From contig JALVIB010000045.1 of NCBI GenBank assembly GCA_027028725.1, forward strand, positions 1-29,275: a DNA stretch of 29,275 nt. Reading direction: 5' to 3'. The translations under genes and the position numbers were made by a program. This DNA comes from Candidatus Altimarinota bacterium (GTDB lineage Bacteria > Patescibacteriota > Gracilibacteria > UBA4473). A model generated the notes under the pieces. That model did not search any database. It was not told the DNA's origin and saw only the letters and a program-made list of their open reading frames with translations. Positions 1 to 7,252 of this stretch are shown piece by piece (the stretch's first letter is position 1; the number at the start of each line of letters is the position of its first letter).

Positions 1-446
1 GGTATATTTTTTTGATTTGTTAATTCTTCCCACATTTCTTTATATTTTTTTAGAGCAAACTCTTTTAGAGAAATATAATCATTCTTTTCTTCAGCTAAAT
101 AGGTAATCCAATCTTTAAAAAATTCTTCTTCTGGTCCAGGTTGTGAAATTTCGCGGGATTTTTCTTCTGCTTTTGTTGCTTTTTTGATAAGTTTATCAAT
201 TTCTTTTCGTAAATCTTCAACTTTTTTAGAATTATATTTGTTCTCCTGATTTTGAGATATCAAATAGGCTATTTTTTCTTGTTTACGAATTATTTCTTTT
301 TCAGTAGAACTCAAATTTCCCAAAGGGCTATGAGATAAATCATTTTCATTTAAACCTTCGTCATTTGTTCTAACTCCATAATAGCTATCGGAAAAACTGT
401 CACGAGCTTCTTTACCATAATCTTCTATAGTATAGTTTTTTCCCAT
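1..446 (-). CDS. Hypothetical coiled-coil protein, 3' end cut off by window edge
   Basis: An open frame reads leftward from an ATG at 444-446 and is still open at the first base, so only the N-terminal 148 residues are visible (begins MGKNYTIEDYGKEARD). It is strongly charged. A Lys/Glu-rich region around residues 50-95 looks like a coiled coil, and no membrane segment or signal peptide is present. I do not recognise a family. An exact copy of the dispersed TTTCGCGGGA motif lies inside the frame at 149-158 and encodes a Lys-Ser-Arg-Glu stretch. It sits downstream of ftsE on the same strand, where ftsX is often found, but it lacks the four membrane helices of FtsX, so it is not that gene. Confidence 0.7.
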   Translation of the reverse strand, partial: MGKNYTIEDYGKEARDSFSDSYYGVRTNDEGLNENDLSHSPLGNLSSTEKEIIRKQEKIAYLISQNQENKYNSKKVEDLRKEIDKLIKKATKAEEKSREISQPGPEEEFFKDWITYLAEEKNDYISLKEFALKKYKEMWEELTNQKNI

Positions 447-521
447 CAGAAAATTGTTTAATCAAAATCAAAGTAGCATATTTAGAAAACTTTGCAAGTT
501 TATTTTTGACATTTTTTAAAA

Positions 522-531
522 TCCCGCGAAA
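522..531 (+). repeat. Dispersed uptake-like motif at the ftsE stop codon
   Basis: An exact TCCCGCGAAA copy begins two bases past the ftsE stop codon, inside an A-rich/T-rich flank (AAAATCCCGCGAAATTTT). It is one of six genes in the window that end in this way. It belongs to the family described at 4361. Confidence 0.85.
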
Positions 532-533
532 TT

Positions 534-1229
534 TTATAAAATTCCCGCAAAAGCTTTTTCCATTTGGCAATTCTTTTCATCAAAAAGGATTTGTCCTTTT
601 TGAATACGAATAATTCTTGGTTTAAGTGCAGAAACAAGGGCAATGTCGTGCGTAGAAAGAACAACGGTTAACCCGCGTTCATCGTGAAGTTTTTGGAAAA
701 GTTTGCCAATTTCTCGCGAATTTTTTGGATCAAGGTTTCCCGTAGGCTCATCGGCTATCAAAATTTTTGGATTATGAACGAGTGCGCGGGCAATGGCGAC
801 TCGTTGCCTTTCTCCACCAGATAAAGTCGCGGGAAAAGCATTTTTTCGATCTTCCAAACCAACAATTTTCAAAAGTTCTGGAATTTTTCGCGGGATTTTT
901 TCTTCTTCTCCGCAAACCTCCAGTGCGTACGCGATATTTTGCCAAACGGTTTTCCCGGGTAACAATCTGATATCCTGAAAAACCACACCAATTTGCCGAC
1001 GATATTTTTGCAAACTTTTTAAATTTAATTCATTTAAAGAGAAATCATCAAGATTAATTGTGCCATCAGTCGGCTTTTTTTCACCGATTAATAATTTGAA
1101 AATTGAAGATTTTCCCGCACCTGATTCCCCCAGAATCGCGATTAATTCCCCTGGCATAATTGTGAAATTAATATTTCGCAAAATTTCAGTCTTATCAATC
1201 GCCAGCGAAACATTTTTGAATTCAAGCAT
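534..1229 (-). CDS. ftsE: Cell division ATP-binding protein FtsE
   Basis: This is the ABC-type ATPase that couples to the membrane protein FtsX and controls cell-wall hydrolases at the division septum. All core motifs are present in 231 residues: Walker A GESGAGKS (34-41), Q-loop Gln85, signature LSGGE (136-140), Walker B ILIADE (156-161) and switch His194. The segment VVFQDIRLLP after the Q-loop is typical of FtsE rather than of LolD or other exporters. An extended -10 box lies just upstream of the start. No ftsX is seen on either side, although the window may simply not include it. LolD or MacB-like function is a less likely alternative. Confidence 0.9.
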   Translation of the reverse strand: MLEFKNVSLAIDKTEILRNINFTIMPGELIAILGESGAGKSSIFKLLIGEKKPTDGTINLDDFSLNELNLKSLQKYRRQIGVVFQDIRLLPGKTVWQNIAYALEVCGEEEKIPRKIPELLKIVGLEDRKNAFPATLSGGERQRVAIARALVHNPKILIADEPTGNLDPKNSREIGKLFQKLHDERGLTVVLSTHDIALVSALKPRIIRIQKGQILFDEKNCQMEKAFAGIL

Positions 1230-1246
1230 TTTTGTTTGTTTTTTTT

Positions 1247-1252
1247 AGTATA
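1247..1252 (-). promoter_or_regulatory. Candidate extended -10 promoter of ftsE
   Basis: On the minus strand the sequence TGTTATACT gives an extended -10 (TGnTATACT) about 18 bases before the ftsE ATG. No clear -35 is visible. Confidence 0.4.
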
Positions 1253-1351
1253 ACAAAAAACCTTCAAAATAAAAATCCCGCGAAAAGATTTGTCGGAAGA
1301 AATTAAGAGATAAAGAGGTCAGAAGAAGTTTTTTGGCATATAGGATTGTTT

Positions 1352-2179
1352 TTATCCCCACTCCTCCAATAATTCCTGCATTTTTTCGCGGGATTTTTGA
1401 GCGAAGTCTGCGCCATCGCCGGCATAAAGCACTGCGCGACTAACCGGAACTAAAACTCCGATTCCGTTGACTTGAACATTTTTAATTGCTTCGATTGAGC
1501 CGCCTTGTGCGCCAACTCCTGGACACAAAAACCATGCGTGGGGCATTTCCTCGCGAAAAAATTTCAAAAACATTGGGTCAATAGTAGCGCCGATAACCGC
1601 TCCGACGCCGGCTAAATGATTTTTTTCTGATTGCGTGGTGATATTCCATTCTTCCACTTTTTCCGCGATTTTTCGCGACATTTCAAAATCTCCCCCTTGA
1701 AATTCAATGGCAGACGGATTGGAAGTTCGCACCAAAACAAAAATCCCGCGAGAATTTTCTTCACACTTTTTCACAAACGGCATAATTCCGTCTGTTCCGA
1801 GTAGGGGATTAACCGTTAAACAATCAGCGGATAGTGGTCCGTCGCCTAAATACGCTTCTGCATAAGCTTCACAAGTTGAGCCAATATCGCCGCGTTTTCC
1901 GTCAATCATTGTGATTAAATCCAGCTCTTTCGCAAGTTTCAAAAGAATTTCCACCGCTTTAATTCCTTCCGCTCCAAATTGTTCGAAGTACGCCATCTGA
2001 ATCTTAATCCCACAAATTAAATCGTGTGTCGCTTTCATTATTTCAATACAAAATTTCAGCGCGCCTTCTGCATCTTTGCTAATTCCTGCCGGAAATTTCG
2101 CGGGATTTGGATCAAGTCCCAACATAAAGCAAGAATTCTTTTTGCGCACTGCCGATTCTAGTTTTTCAGAGAAATTCAT
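1352..2179 (-). CDS. pyrF: Orotidine 5'-phosphate decarboxylase (type 2 family)
   Basis: It catalyses the last step of UMP synthesis, decarboxylation of OMP. The protein of 275 residues has the type 2 signature: MLGLDPNPAKFP (Asp23), Lys59 in GIKIQMAYFE, and the catalytic Asp-x-Lys-x-x-Asp array in MIDGKRGDIGST (Asp93, Lys95, Asp98). The phosphate-binding region PGVGAQGG is near the C-terminus. The open frame continues upstream to 2323, but that extension crosses a terminator hairpin and a dispersed-motif copy and matches no family sequence, so I place the start at the ATG 2177-2179 (MNFSEKLESA). It is transcribed towards ftsE with a 122-bp gap. No other pyrimidine genes are in view. Confidence 0.92.
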   Translation of the reverse strand: MNFSEKLESAVRKKNSCFMLGLDPNPAKFPAGISKDAEGALKFCIEIMKATHDLICGIKIQMAYFEQFGAEGIKAVEILLKLAKELDLITMIDGKRGDIGSTCEAYAEAYLGDGPLSADCLTVNPLLGTDGIMPFVKKCEENSRGIFVLVRTSNPSAIEFQGGDFEMSRKIAEKVEEWNITTQSEKNHLAGVGAVIGATIDPMFLKFFREEMPHAWFLCPGVGAQGGSIEAIKNVQVNGIGVLVPVSRAVLYAGDGADFAQKSREKMQELLEEWG

Positions 2180-2272
2180 GATAATTGTTTTTCGCGGGGG
2201 ATTATAGATGATTAAAAAGAGAGAGACAAATTGCAATTTGTCTTTACCAAATTTCGCGGGATTTTTGCTAAC

Positions 2273-2302
2273 AAAAAAGACCTGATTGCTCAGGTCTTTT
2301 TT
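2273..2302 (-). terminator. Rho-independent terminator of the surface-protein gene
   Basis: The hairpin GACCTGA-TTGC-TCAGGTC is flanked by A and T runs on both sides, so it could stop transcription in both directions. It lies about 30 bases past the stop codon of the 2333-4240 gene and upstream of pyrF. Confidence 0.85.
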
Positions 2303-2332
2303 ATATCGAAACCAAATCGGCATCTGGTTTTT

Positions 2333-4240
2333 TTATTTAGCTACATAGTTGAAGTTAAATGCTCCAAGATAAGCAGGGTTTTTAGACCCAGTTTTCTTTG
2401 AGCTCATTTTTACTTTAATTGTAACATATTCACCTGGTGTGAATGTCCCAGCCAAACTAGATCCAGCTAGGGCGTGGTCTTCTACCCAAGTATCAGCAGT
2501 TGAACTTACAAGATCAGTATTTCCAGTTAGTGCTACATTTGCTCCAGCAGTGTCAGTCATTGTGATATCTAATTTGTTATCAGCTGAAGAAGTCGTATTT
2601 GTTTTGTAATCTACTTCAACAGAGTTTCCAGTATCTGTCCAAGATTGGAAATCATCGGGGATCATCCATTGGAAAACAATGTCGTAATCTTGCATAGTTG
2701 TTTTTCGTGTTTTCCATTTATAGTAGTTTTTATTTGCAGTATCGTCATGATCAGATTCTAAAGTTCCGAGATTGTCACTACCATCAGCAGTAATAGTAAA
2801 GTTCGCGAATTCTGGGGCGACATGAGCAGAAACTTCTCGCTCTACGGCTGCATCGTCAACCCAAACCATGTTTCCAGCTCCATCAGTTGTTAAAATTTTA
2901 TTATTGCCAGCTCCAGAAGCATCCAATTCAGATGTTCCCACGGCATCAGCAGCAATTTCATCAGAATCAACTGAATCAGTGCCTAAATCATCAGCAGTAA
3001 CACTTCCGTCAGCGATTTTCGCGGAATTTACAGCGTCGTCTGCTAAGTCGGAATTTTCAACAGCACCAGCCGCGATTTTTCCAGTAGTAATTGCGTTATT
3101 CGCAATGGTTGTCACACCAGCGTTTGTCATAGTCACATCTCCAGACATCGTTACCGCAGCAACAGTTCCAGAAGCATCACCAACCCACATTTTTCCGTCA
3201 GCTAGAGCGGAAGACATAAAGTTAGATTTTAGTTCCCAAACTACATTTCCGGTTCCGTCAGTTGTCAAAATTGTATTATTTGCACCCGCATTAATTTTAG
3301 CTGTTGTAACCGCGCCATCTTGGATAGCAGCAGTGTCTACAGCATCGTCAGCTAATTCATCTGAACCAACAGAATCAGTTCTCAAATCATCAGCAGTCAG
3401 AGAATTATTAGTAATTTGTCCTGAACCAATTGTGAAGTTTGTCATATCAATATCAGCAGTTTTGATTGTTCCATCAGCAATTTCATCAGTTGTTACCGCA
3501 CCAGTCGCAATTTCATCTGAATTAACAGAATTAGTTCCCAAATCTGAGGCAGTAACACTTCCGTCAGCAATTTTCGCGGAATTTACAGCGTCGTTCGCTA
3601 AATCAGAATTTTCAACAGCACCAGCCGCGATTTTTCCAGTAGTTACTGCATTATCAGCTAATTTTGCAGTAGAAATTCCACCATCTTTAACTTGAACGGT
3701 GTCAGTAGAAACTTCCAAAGTTGTTCCGTCAACATTTACATCAAGTTTTCCAGTTCCACCATTGACAACTAGTCCTTCTCCGTCTAGCCCAGAAGCACTT
3801 GTCGAAGTACTGACCCAAGTTGTTCCATCACAGAAAAACAAGTCGTCAGTTGTTGTGTCGTAGTACATCCGCCCTTTATCTCCAGTGGCGGCACAAGTTA
3901 GTGCGGTAACCGCGTTTTCTATTCGAAAATCTTTTAGCGCATTTCCGCTTAGGTCAACATCTTTATTAAATGTAAATTTTGAAACAGAGTCATTATAAGT
4001 AATGCTCGCTCCAAGATTTTGCCCGAAAACAAGACTTAGGTCGGTGTTGTCTCCAGCGTTTACAGTTGCATCTACATCCAAGGTGTAAATGTCTGATTCT
4101 ACCCCAGCGTCTTCTGTGGTAAAAATTAGTCGCGCTTCCGCCGTATTTGGTAGAAACCCGACAAGCCCGAACATAATTGCGAGTGAAAATCCCGCGAATT
4201 TTTTCCAGGCAGCCGTGTGCCGATTAATAATTGATTTCAT
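2333..4240 (-). CDS. Secreted surface protein with tail-fibre-like repeat stalk
   Basis: The product of 635 residues is exported. It has a basic start, a hydrophobic segment (about 16-31) and an Ala-Glu-Ala-Arg cleavage region, which makes a clear signal peptide. Residues from about 175 to 440 are short repeats of the type ...VTTGKIAAGAVENSDLA..., each with a hydrophobic residue every five positions and no cysteines. Such repeats occur in phage tail fibres and bacterial stalk proteins, where they are thought to form elongated beta or trimeric shafts. Two copies of a LTTDGxGNxVW motif interrupt them. The last 150 residues (after YYKWKTRKTT) look like a globular beta domain and may be the tip or an anchor. 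There is no membrane segment, LPXTG or other obvious anchor. Promoter and terminator are both visible, so it is monocistronic. The binding target is unknown. Confidence 0.8.
   Translation of the reverse strand: MKSIINRHTAAWKKFAGFSLAIMFGLVGFLPNTAEARLIFTTEDAGVESDIYTLDVDATVNAGDNTDLSLVFGQNLGASITYNDSVSKFTFNKDVDLSGNALKDFRIENAVTALTCAATGDKGRMYYDTTTDDLFFCDGTTWVSTSTSASGLDGEGLVVNGGTGKLDVNVDGTTLEVSTDTVQVKDGGISTAKLADNAVTTGKIAAGAVENSDLANDAVNSAKIADGSVTASDLGTNSVNSDEIATGAVTTDEIADGTIKTADIDMTNFTIGSGQITNNSLTADDLRTDSVGSDELADDAVDTAAIQDGAVTTAKINAGANNTILTTDGTGNVVWELKSNFMSSALADGKMWVGDASGTVAAVTMSGDVTMTNAGVTTIANNAITTGKIAAGAVENSDLADDAVNSAKIADGSVTADDLGTDSVDSDEIAADAVGTSELDASGAGNNKILTTDGAGNMVWVDDAAVEREVSAHVAPEFANFTITADGSDNLGTLESDHDDTANKNYYKWKTRKTTMQDYDIVFQWMIPDDFQSWTDTGNSVEVDYKTNTTSSADNKLDITMTDTAGANVALTGNTDLVSSTADTWVEDHALAGSSLAGTFTPGEYVTIKVKMSSKKTGSKNPAYLGAFNFNYVAK
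2994..3090 (-). repeat. 97-bp internal repeat of the stalk gene, copy 1
   Basis: This segment is about 90 percent identical to 3549-3645. Both encode the repeat run KIAAGAVENSDLA to SVTA. The pair indicates recent expansion of the stalk by duplication. Confidence 0.85.
3549..3645 (-). repeat. 97-bp internal repeat of the stalk gene, copy 2
   Basis: This is the partner of 2994-3090, in the same orientation and reading frame, with about ten substitutions and no gaps. Confidence 0.85.
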
Positions 4241-4277
4241 TGTGTTTTTGTATTTGTTAAGAAATAGAAATCCGAAT

Positions 4278-4305
4278 ATTGTACTTTTTTTCGCGGGATT
4301 TTCAA
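4278..4305 (-). promoter_or_regulatory. Promoter of the surface-protein gene
   Basis: On the minus strand, TTGAAA (4305-4300), a 16-bp spacer and TACAAT (4283-4278). The spacer contains a complete copy of the dispersed TCCCGCGAAA motif, so any protein binding that motif would compete with RNA polymerase here. Confidence 0.6.
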
Positions 4306-4360
4306 CTATATGGACTTGCTTTGTTTGGGTGAAATATTTTAATTATGTATTTGGGAAAAA

Positions 4361-4370
4361 TCCCGCGAAA
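4361..4370 (+). repeat. Dispersed uptake-like motif TCCCGCGAAA (family entry)
   Basis: Exact copies were read by eye, given by first base. Plus orientation: 522, 1276, 4361, 10332, 12014, 12560, 16376, 16821, 17760, 18237, 18550, 22951, 24062, 24605, 25666, 25738, 26576, 27016, 27662, 28607. Reverse orientation (TTTCGCGGGA): 149, 886, 1384, 2096, 2252, 4289, 4454, 8373, 13747, 16614, 17534, 18721, 23822, 24455, 26183. Many one-mismatch copies also exist, for example at 1744, 6544, 14121, 17281 and 27856. The usual context is AAAATCCCGCGAAATTTT, an imperfect palindrome around CGCG. About 16 of 35 copies lie between genes, a far larger share than intergenic DNA makes up. Copies inside genes occur in several frames and encode, for example, NPAKF, KSREK or FAGF. 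Confidence 0.9.
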
Positions 4371-4391
4371 TTTTTACTTATTTTGAGAAAC

Positions 4392-4440
4392 AAGTCCGGA
4401 CTTCATACAGAATAAAACTCTTGTTTAAGTCCGGACTTAA
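4392..4440. promoter_or_regulatory. Paired AAGTCCGGACTT palindromes upstream of rpsO
   Basis: Two perfect 12-bp palindromes lie at 4392-4403 and 4427-4438, with a 23-bp spacer (centres 35 bp apart). The second extends to 16 bp (TTAAGTCCGGACTTAA, 4425-4440). The second is centred about 70 bp before the predicted rpsO transcription start, a usual place for an activator site. The two units can also pair with each other, extended by GAGAAAC/GTTTCTC, so a long hairpin is an alternative. The same arrangement recurs at 26950-26998. Confidence 0.75.
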
Positions 4441-4469
4441 GTTTCTCTTAAAATTTCGCGGGATTTTTA

Positions 4470-4497
4470 TTGACTAGATATGGAGTAACACTAAAAT
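4470..4497 (+). promoter_or_regulatory. Promoter of rpsO
   Basis: TTGACT at 4470-4475, a 16-bp spacer and TAAAAT at 4492-4497. The -10 box overlaps the first possible ATG (4496), which favours translation from the ATG at 4520. Confidence 0.6.
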
Positions 4498-4519
4498 GTG
4501 GGCAATTAACATTTATAAA

Positions 4520-4816
4520 ATGACAAAAACTACAGCAAAGAGTGGTAATTCGGCCACCAAAGATGACAAGAAAACTGTTATCAAAAAATTCCAAACTCAC
4601 GCGAAAGACACAGGATCTTCGCAGGTACAAGTTGCTATTCTTACTCAAAAGATAGAAAACTTGAGTGCACATTTGCAAACTCACAAAAAAGACAAACACT
4701 CACGACGAGGATTGATTGGTCTAGTAGGGAAACGACGAAAACTGCTTCGTCACCTTCAACTAAACAATAAAGCAAAATACCAAGAAGTCATTAAGGCACT
4801 TGGATTGCGGAAATAA
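4520..4816 (+). CDS. rpsO: Small ribosomal subunit protein uS15
   Basis: S15 binds the central domain of 16S rRNA early in 30S assembly. The conserved core is clear: DTGSSQVQVAILTQKIENL, then the KKDKHSRRGLIGLVGKRRKLL region, and the terminal GLRK. From the ATG at 4520 the protein has 98 residues, close to the usual 89. An in-frame ATG at 4496 has a GGAG ten bases upstream and would add eight residues, but the likely -10 box covers it. I prefer 4520 and am unsure. The gene is followed by a strong terminator and then pnp, the common rpsO-pnp order. Confidence 0.95.
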   Translation: MTKTTAKSGNSATKDDKKTVIKKFQTHAKDTGSSQVQVAILTQKIENLSAHLQTHKKDKHSRRGLIGLVGKRRKLLRHLQLNNKAKYQEVIKALGLRK

Positions 4817-4820
4817 TTGA

Positions 4821-4857
4821 AAAATCCCGTCCCGAGTCCTCGGGACGGGATTTTTTT
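4821..4857 (+). terminator. Rho-independent terminator after rpsO
   Basis: A near-perfect hairpin with arms 4821-4836 and 4839-4854 (core ATCCCGTCCCGAG / CTCGGGACGGGAT) is followed by eight T. It lies five bases past the rpsO stop codon and separates rpsO from pnp. Confidence 0.95.
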
Positions 4858-4905
4858 TATATATGCGCGTTTTTTATGCGTGTTATCTTTTACAAATAAT
4901 TTAAA

Positions 4906-7008
4906 ATGAAAGAATACTCAATCGATATCAACGGAGAGAAATTAACTTTCCAAACAGGAAAACTGGCTAACATGATTGATGGATCATGTGTAGTCACATT
5001 TCGCAACGAAATCTTGCTCGCAACAGCAGGAATGTCCAAAGAACCACGCGAAGGAGTGGATTTTTTCCCACTAATGTGTGAATTTCAACCGAAATATTAC
5101 GCAACCGGAAAAATTAAAGGTTCACGATTTATGAAGCGCGAAGGACGACCACCGGAATCCGCGATTTTAACTTCACGACTTATTGATCGTCCGCTTCGTC
5201 CGATGTTTCCGAAAGGAATGCAAAACGAAGTACAAATTATTGTCACTTTATTGCAATCTGATGCAACTCGGTCAGTAGGAACTTTGGCTATTACAGCAGC
5301 GTCAATGGCGGTGCAGCTTTCCGGAATTCCGATTGAAGCGCCGGTTGCGGCAGTGCGTGTGGGAATGGATGAAAACGGCGAATTTATTCTAGATCCGACT
5401 TTCGAACAAGCGGAGAAAGGGGATTTAGATCTAGTTGTCGCGGGATCTGAGGACGCTATCATGATGGTGGAAGCCGGAGCGCGTCTAATTCCTGACGAAA
5501 AAATGATTGCTGCTTTGGAATTCGCTCACGGATTTATTAAAAAATTATGTAGAGCGCAGTCTGATTTTGTGGCGACTTTGGATATTAAACCGAAAGAACC
5601 GACTTTCCAAGAACACGATGAAGCCAATAAAGAAGCAGTTGATTCTTTTATAACTGATGAAATGTTAGATAGTATTAAAGGAATCGGGAAAAAAGTGCTT
5701 CACGAAAAAGTTGAGGAGATTGAGAAAGCTTTATTGGAAAATTTCGCGGAAAAAATTGAAAACGAAGAACTTTCGGAGAAAGAATTACTTTATTTCTTCG
5801 AGAAAAAATGGGCAGACCGAATGCGTCACAATATTTTGGAGAAAAATGTTCGTTTAGACGGACGAACTCCGGACGATATTCGTCCGCTTTCGACAGAAGT
5901 GGGAATTCTCCCGCGAACTCATGGATCGGGATTATTCAACCGCGGACAAACACAAGCCCTTTCCGTGGTTACGATTGGGTCACCGAGTGATGCTCAACTT
6001 ATCGATGATCCGGATCGACCGGAATTTTCAAAATACTATATGCATCACTATAATTTCCCACCATATTCAGTCGGGGAAGTGCGCATGTTGCGCGGGACAA
6101 ACCGCCGCGAAATTGGACACGGAATGCTGGGAGAACGAGCGCTGGAATATGTGATGCCGACTAAGGAAGAAGGCTTTCCTTACACGGTTCGCGTGGTTTC
6201 CGAAATTCTTTCTTGTAACGGATCAAGCTCCATGGCGGCGACTTGTGGTTCGACACTAGCTTTAATGGACGCCGGAGTGCCGATTAAATCACCGATTGCC
6301 GGTGTGGCAATGGGATTAGTGACAGATGGCGATCAGCACAAAGTTTTGACAGATATTCAAGCACAAGAAGATTTCTGTGGAGATATGGACTTGAAAGTTT
6401 GTGGAGACGAGAACGGAATTACTTCTTTGCAAATGGATATTAAATTGAAAGGTTTGAGTATGGATCTTTTGAAAGAAGCCTTTGCCAAAGCGAAAATTGG
6501 ACGAACTAAGATTTTGGAAAACATGAAAGCGACAATTGCCAAACCCCGCGAAAAATTGAGCGAATTTGCACCACAAATTATTCAAATCAAGATTCCGGAA
6601 GATAAAATCCGAATTGTGATTGGTAAAGGTGGGGAAATGATTCAAGGGCTTTGTTTGAAATACAAAGTAAAGATTGATTTAGATGACGACGGAACAGTTT
6701 ACATCGCCGCGGATAACACTGGTGATGCCGAAGGAGCGAAGAAAGAAATCGAGTCTTTGACTTACGAACCAAAAACCGGAGATGTTTTTGATAACGCAGT
6801 TGTGAAAAATATTATGGATTTTGGAGCATTTGTAGAATACATGCCAGGACAGGAAGCTTTAGTTCATATTTCAGAAATTGCAGATCATAGAGTCAAAAGT
6901 GTAACTGATGAATTGAAAGAAGGGCAACTTGTTAAAGTGAAAATTATTGGAATTGACCACTTAGGACGAGTTAAACTTTCAATTAAAGCAGTTAATAGTA
7001 GAGATTAA
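4906..7008 (+). CDS. pnp: Polyribonucleotide nucleotidyltransferase (PNPase)
   Basis: It degrades RNA 3' to 5' by phosphorolysis, as a trimer in the cytoplasm, and contributes to mRNA turnover. The 700-residue length and domain order are standard: first RNase PH domain (about 10-140), helical domain, and second RNase PH domain (about 320-540) with the catalytic-side motifs GSSSMAATCGS, GVAMGLV and the ED-x-x-GDMD stretch. A KH domain follows (about 553-620, GKGG at 573-576), then an S1 domain (about 624-696). It has its own start region after the rpsO terminator and no clear terminator before the next gene. No exact copy of the dispersed motif lies in this gene, unlike most genes here. Confidence 0.97.
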   Translation: MKEYSIDINGEKLTFQTGKLANMIDGSCVVTFRNEILLATAGMSKEPREGVDFFPLMCEFQPKYYATGKIKGSRFMKREGRPPESAILTSRLIDRPLRPMFPKGMQNEVQIIVTLLQSDATRSVGTLAITAASMAVQLSGIPIEAPVAAVRVGMDENGEFILDPTFEQAEKGDLDLVVAGSEDAIMMVEAGARLIPDEKMIAALEFAHGFIKKLCRAQSDFVATLDIKPKEPTFQEHDEANKEAVDSFITDEMLDSIKGIGKKVLHEKVEEIEKALLENFAEKIENEELSEKELLYFFEKKWADRMRHNILEKNVRLDGRTPDDIRPLSTEVGILPRTHGSGLFNRGQTQALSVVTIGSPSDAQLIDDPDRPEFSKYYMHHYNFPPYSVGEVRMLRGTNRREIGHGMLGERALEYVMPTKEEGFPYTVRVVSEILSCNGSSSMAATCGSTLALMDAGVPIKSPIAGVAMGLVTDGDQHKVLTDIQAQEDFCGDMDLKVCGDENGITSLQMDIKLKGLSMDLLKEAFAKAKIGRTKILENMKATIAKPREKLSEFAPQIIQIKIPEDKIRIVIGKGGEMIQGLCLKYKVKIDLDDDGTVYIAADNTGDAEGAKKEIESLTYEPKTGDVFDNAVVKNIMDFGAFVEYMPGQEALVHISEIADHRVKSVTDELKEGQLVKVKIIGIDHLGRVKLSIKAVNSRD

Positions 7009-7069
7009 TTTGTGATTTGTCTTGTTGATAAAATGAAAAAGCAATAATTGTTAGTAGTTTTTTATTGTT

Positions 7070-7098
7070 TTGACAAAACTAGGTAAAAATTAATAAAA
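7070..7098 (+). promoter_or_regulatory. Candidate promoter of the pilin-PKD operon
   Basis: TTGACA at 7070-7075 is followed by TAATAA (7091-7096, spacer 15) or ATAAAA (spacer 17). Transcription from here would leave a leader of about 150 bases before the ATG at 7253. Confidence 0.45.
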
Positions 7099-7252
7099 CA
7101 ACTTGAGTTTTTTTAGTATATTTAATGGTGGTAAAAAGAAAGTATTTGTATATATGGAAGTTATTATAAGACAAAGAAATGAGAAGAAAGAATTTCGTTT
7201 GAAAAAAACTTCAAAAACTGGTAGAATTATGAGATTATTAAGAAAAACAAAT

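Noticed and set aside
2179..2323. Upstream extension of pyrF to 2323
   Set aside because: It would be translated from a terminator hairpin and a dispersed-motif copy, and it has no match to the family N-terminus.
2868..3695. A 275-codon frame on the plus strand
   Set aside because: It is the mirror of the repeat region of the surface protein. Its composition (Ser, Pro, Ala-rich, periodic) follows from the repeats on the other strand, and it has no family motif.
4906..7008. Use of genetic code 25 (TGA as glycine)
   Set aside because: All conserved genes are full length with no internal TGA under the standard code, and glycines are coded by GGN.
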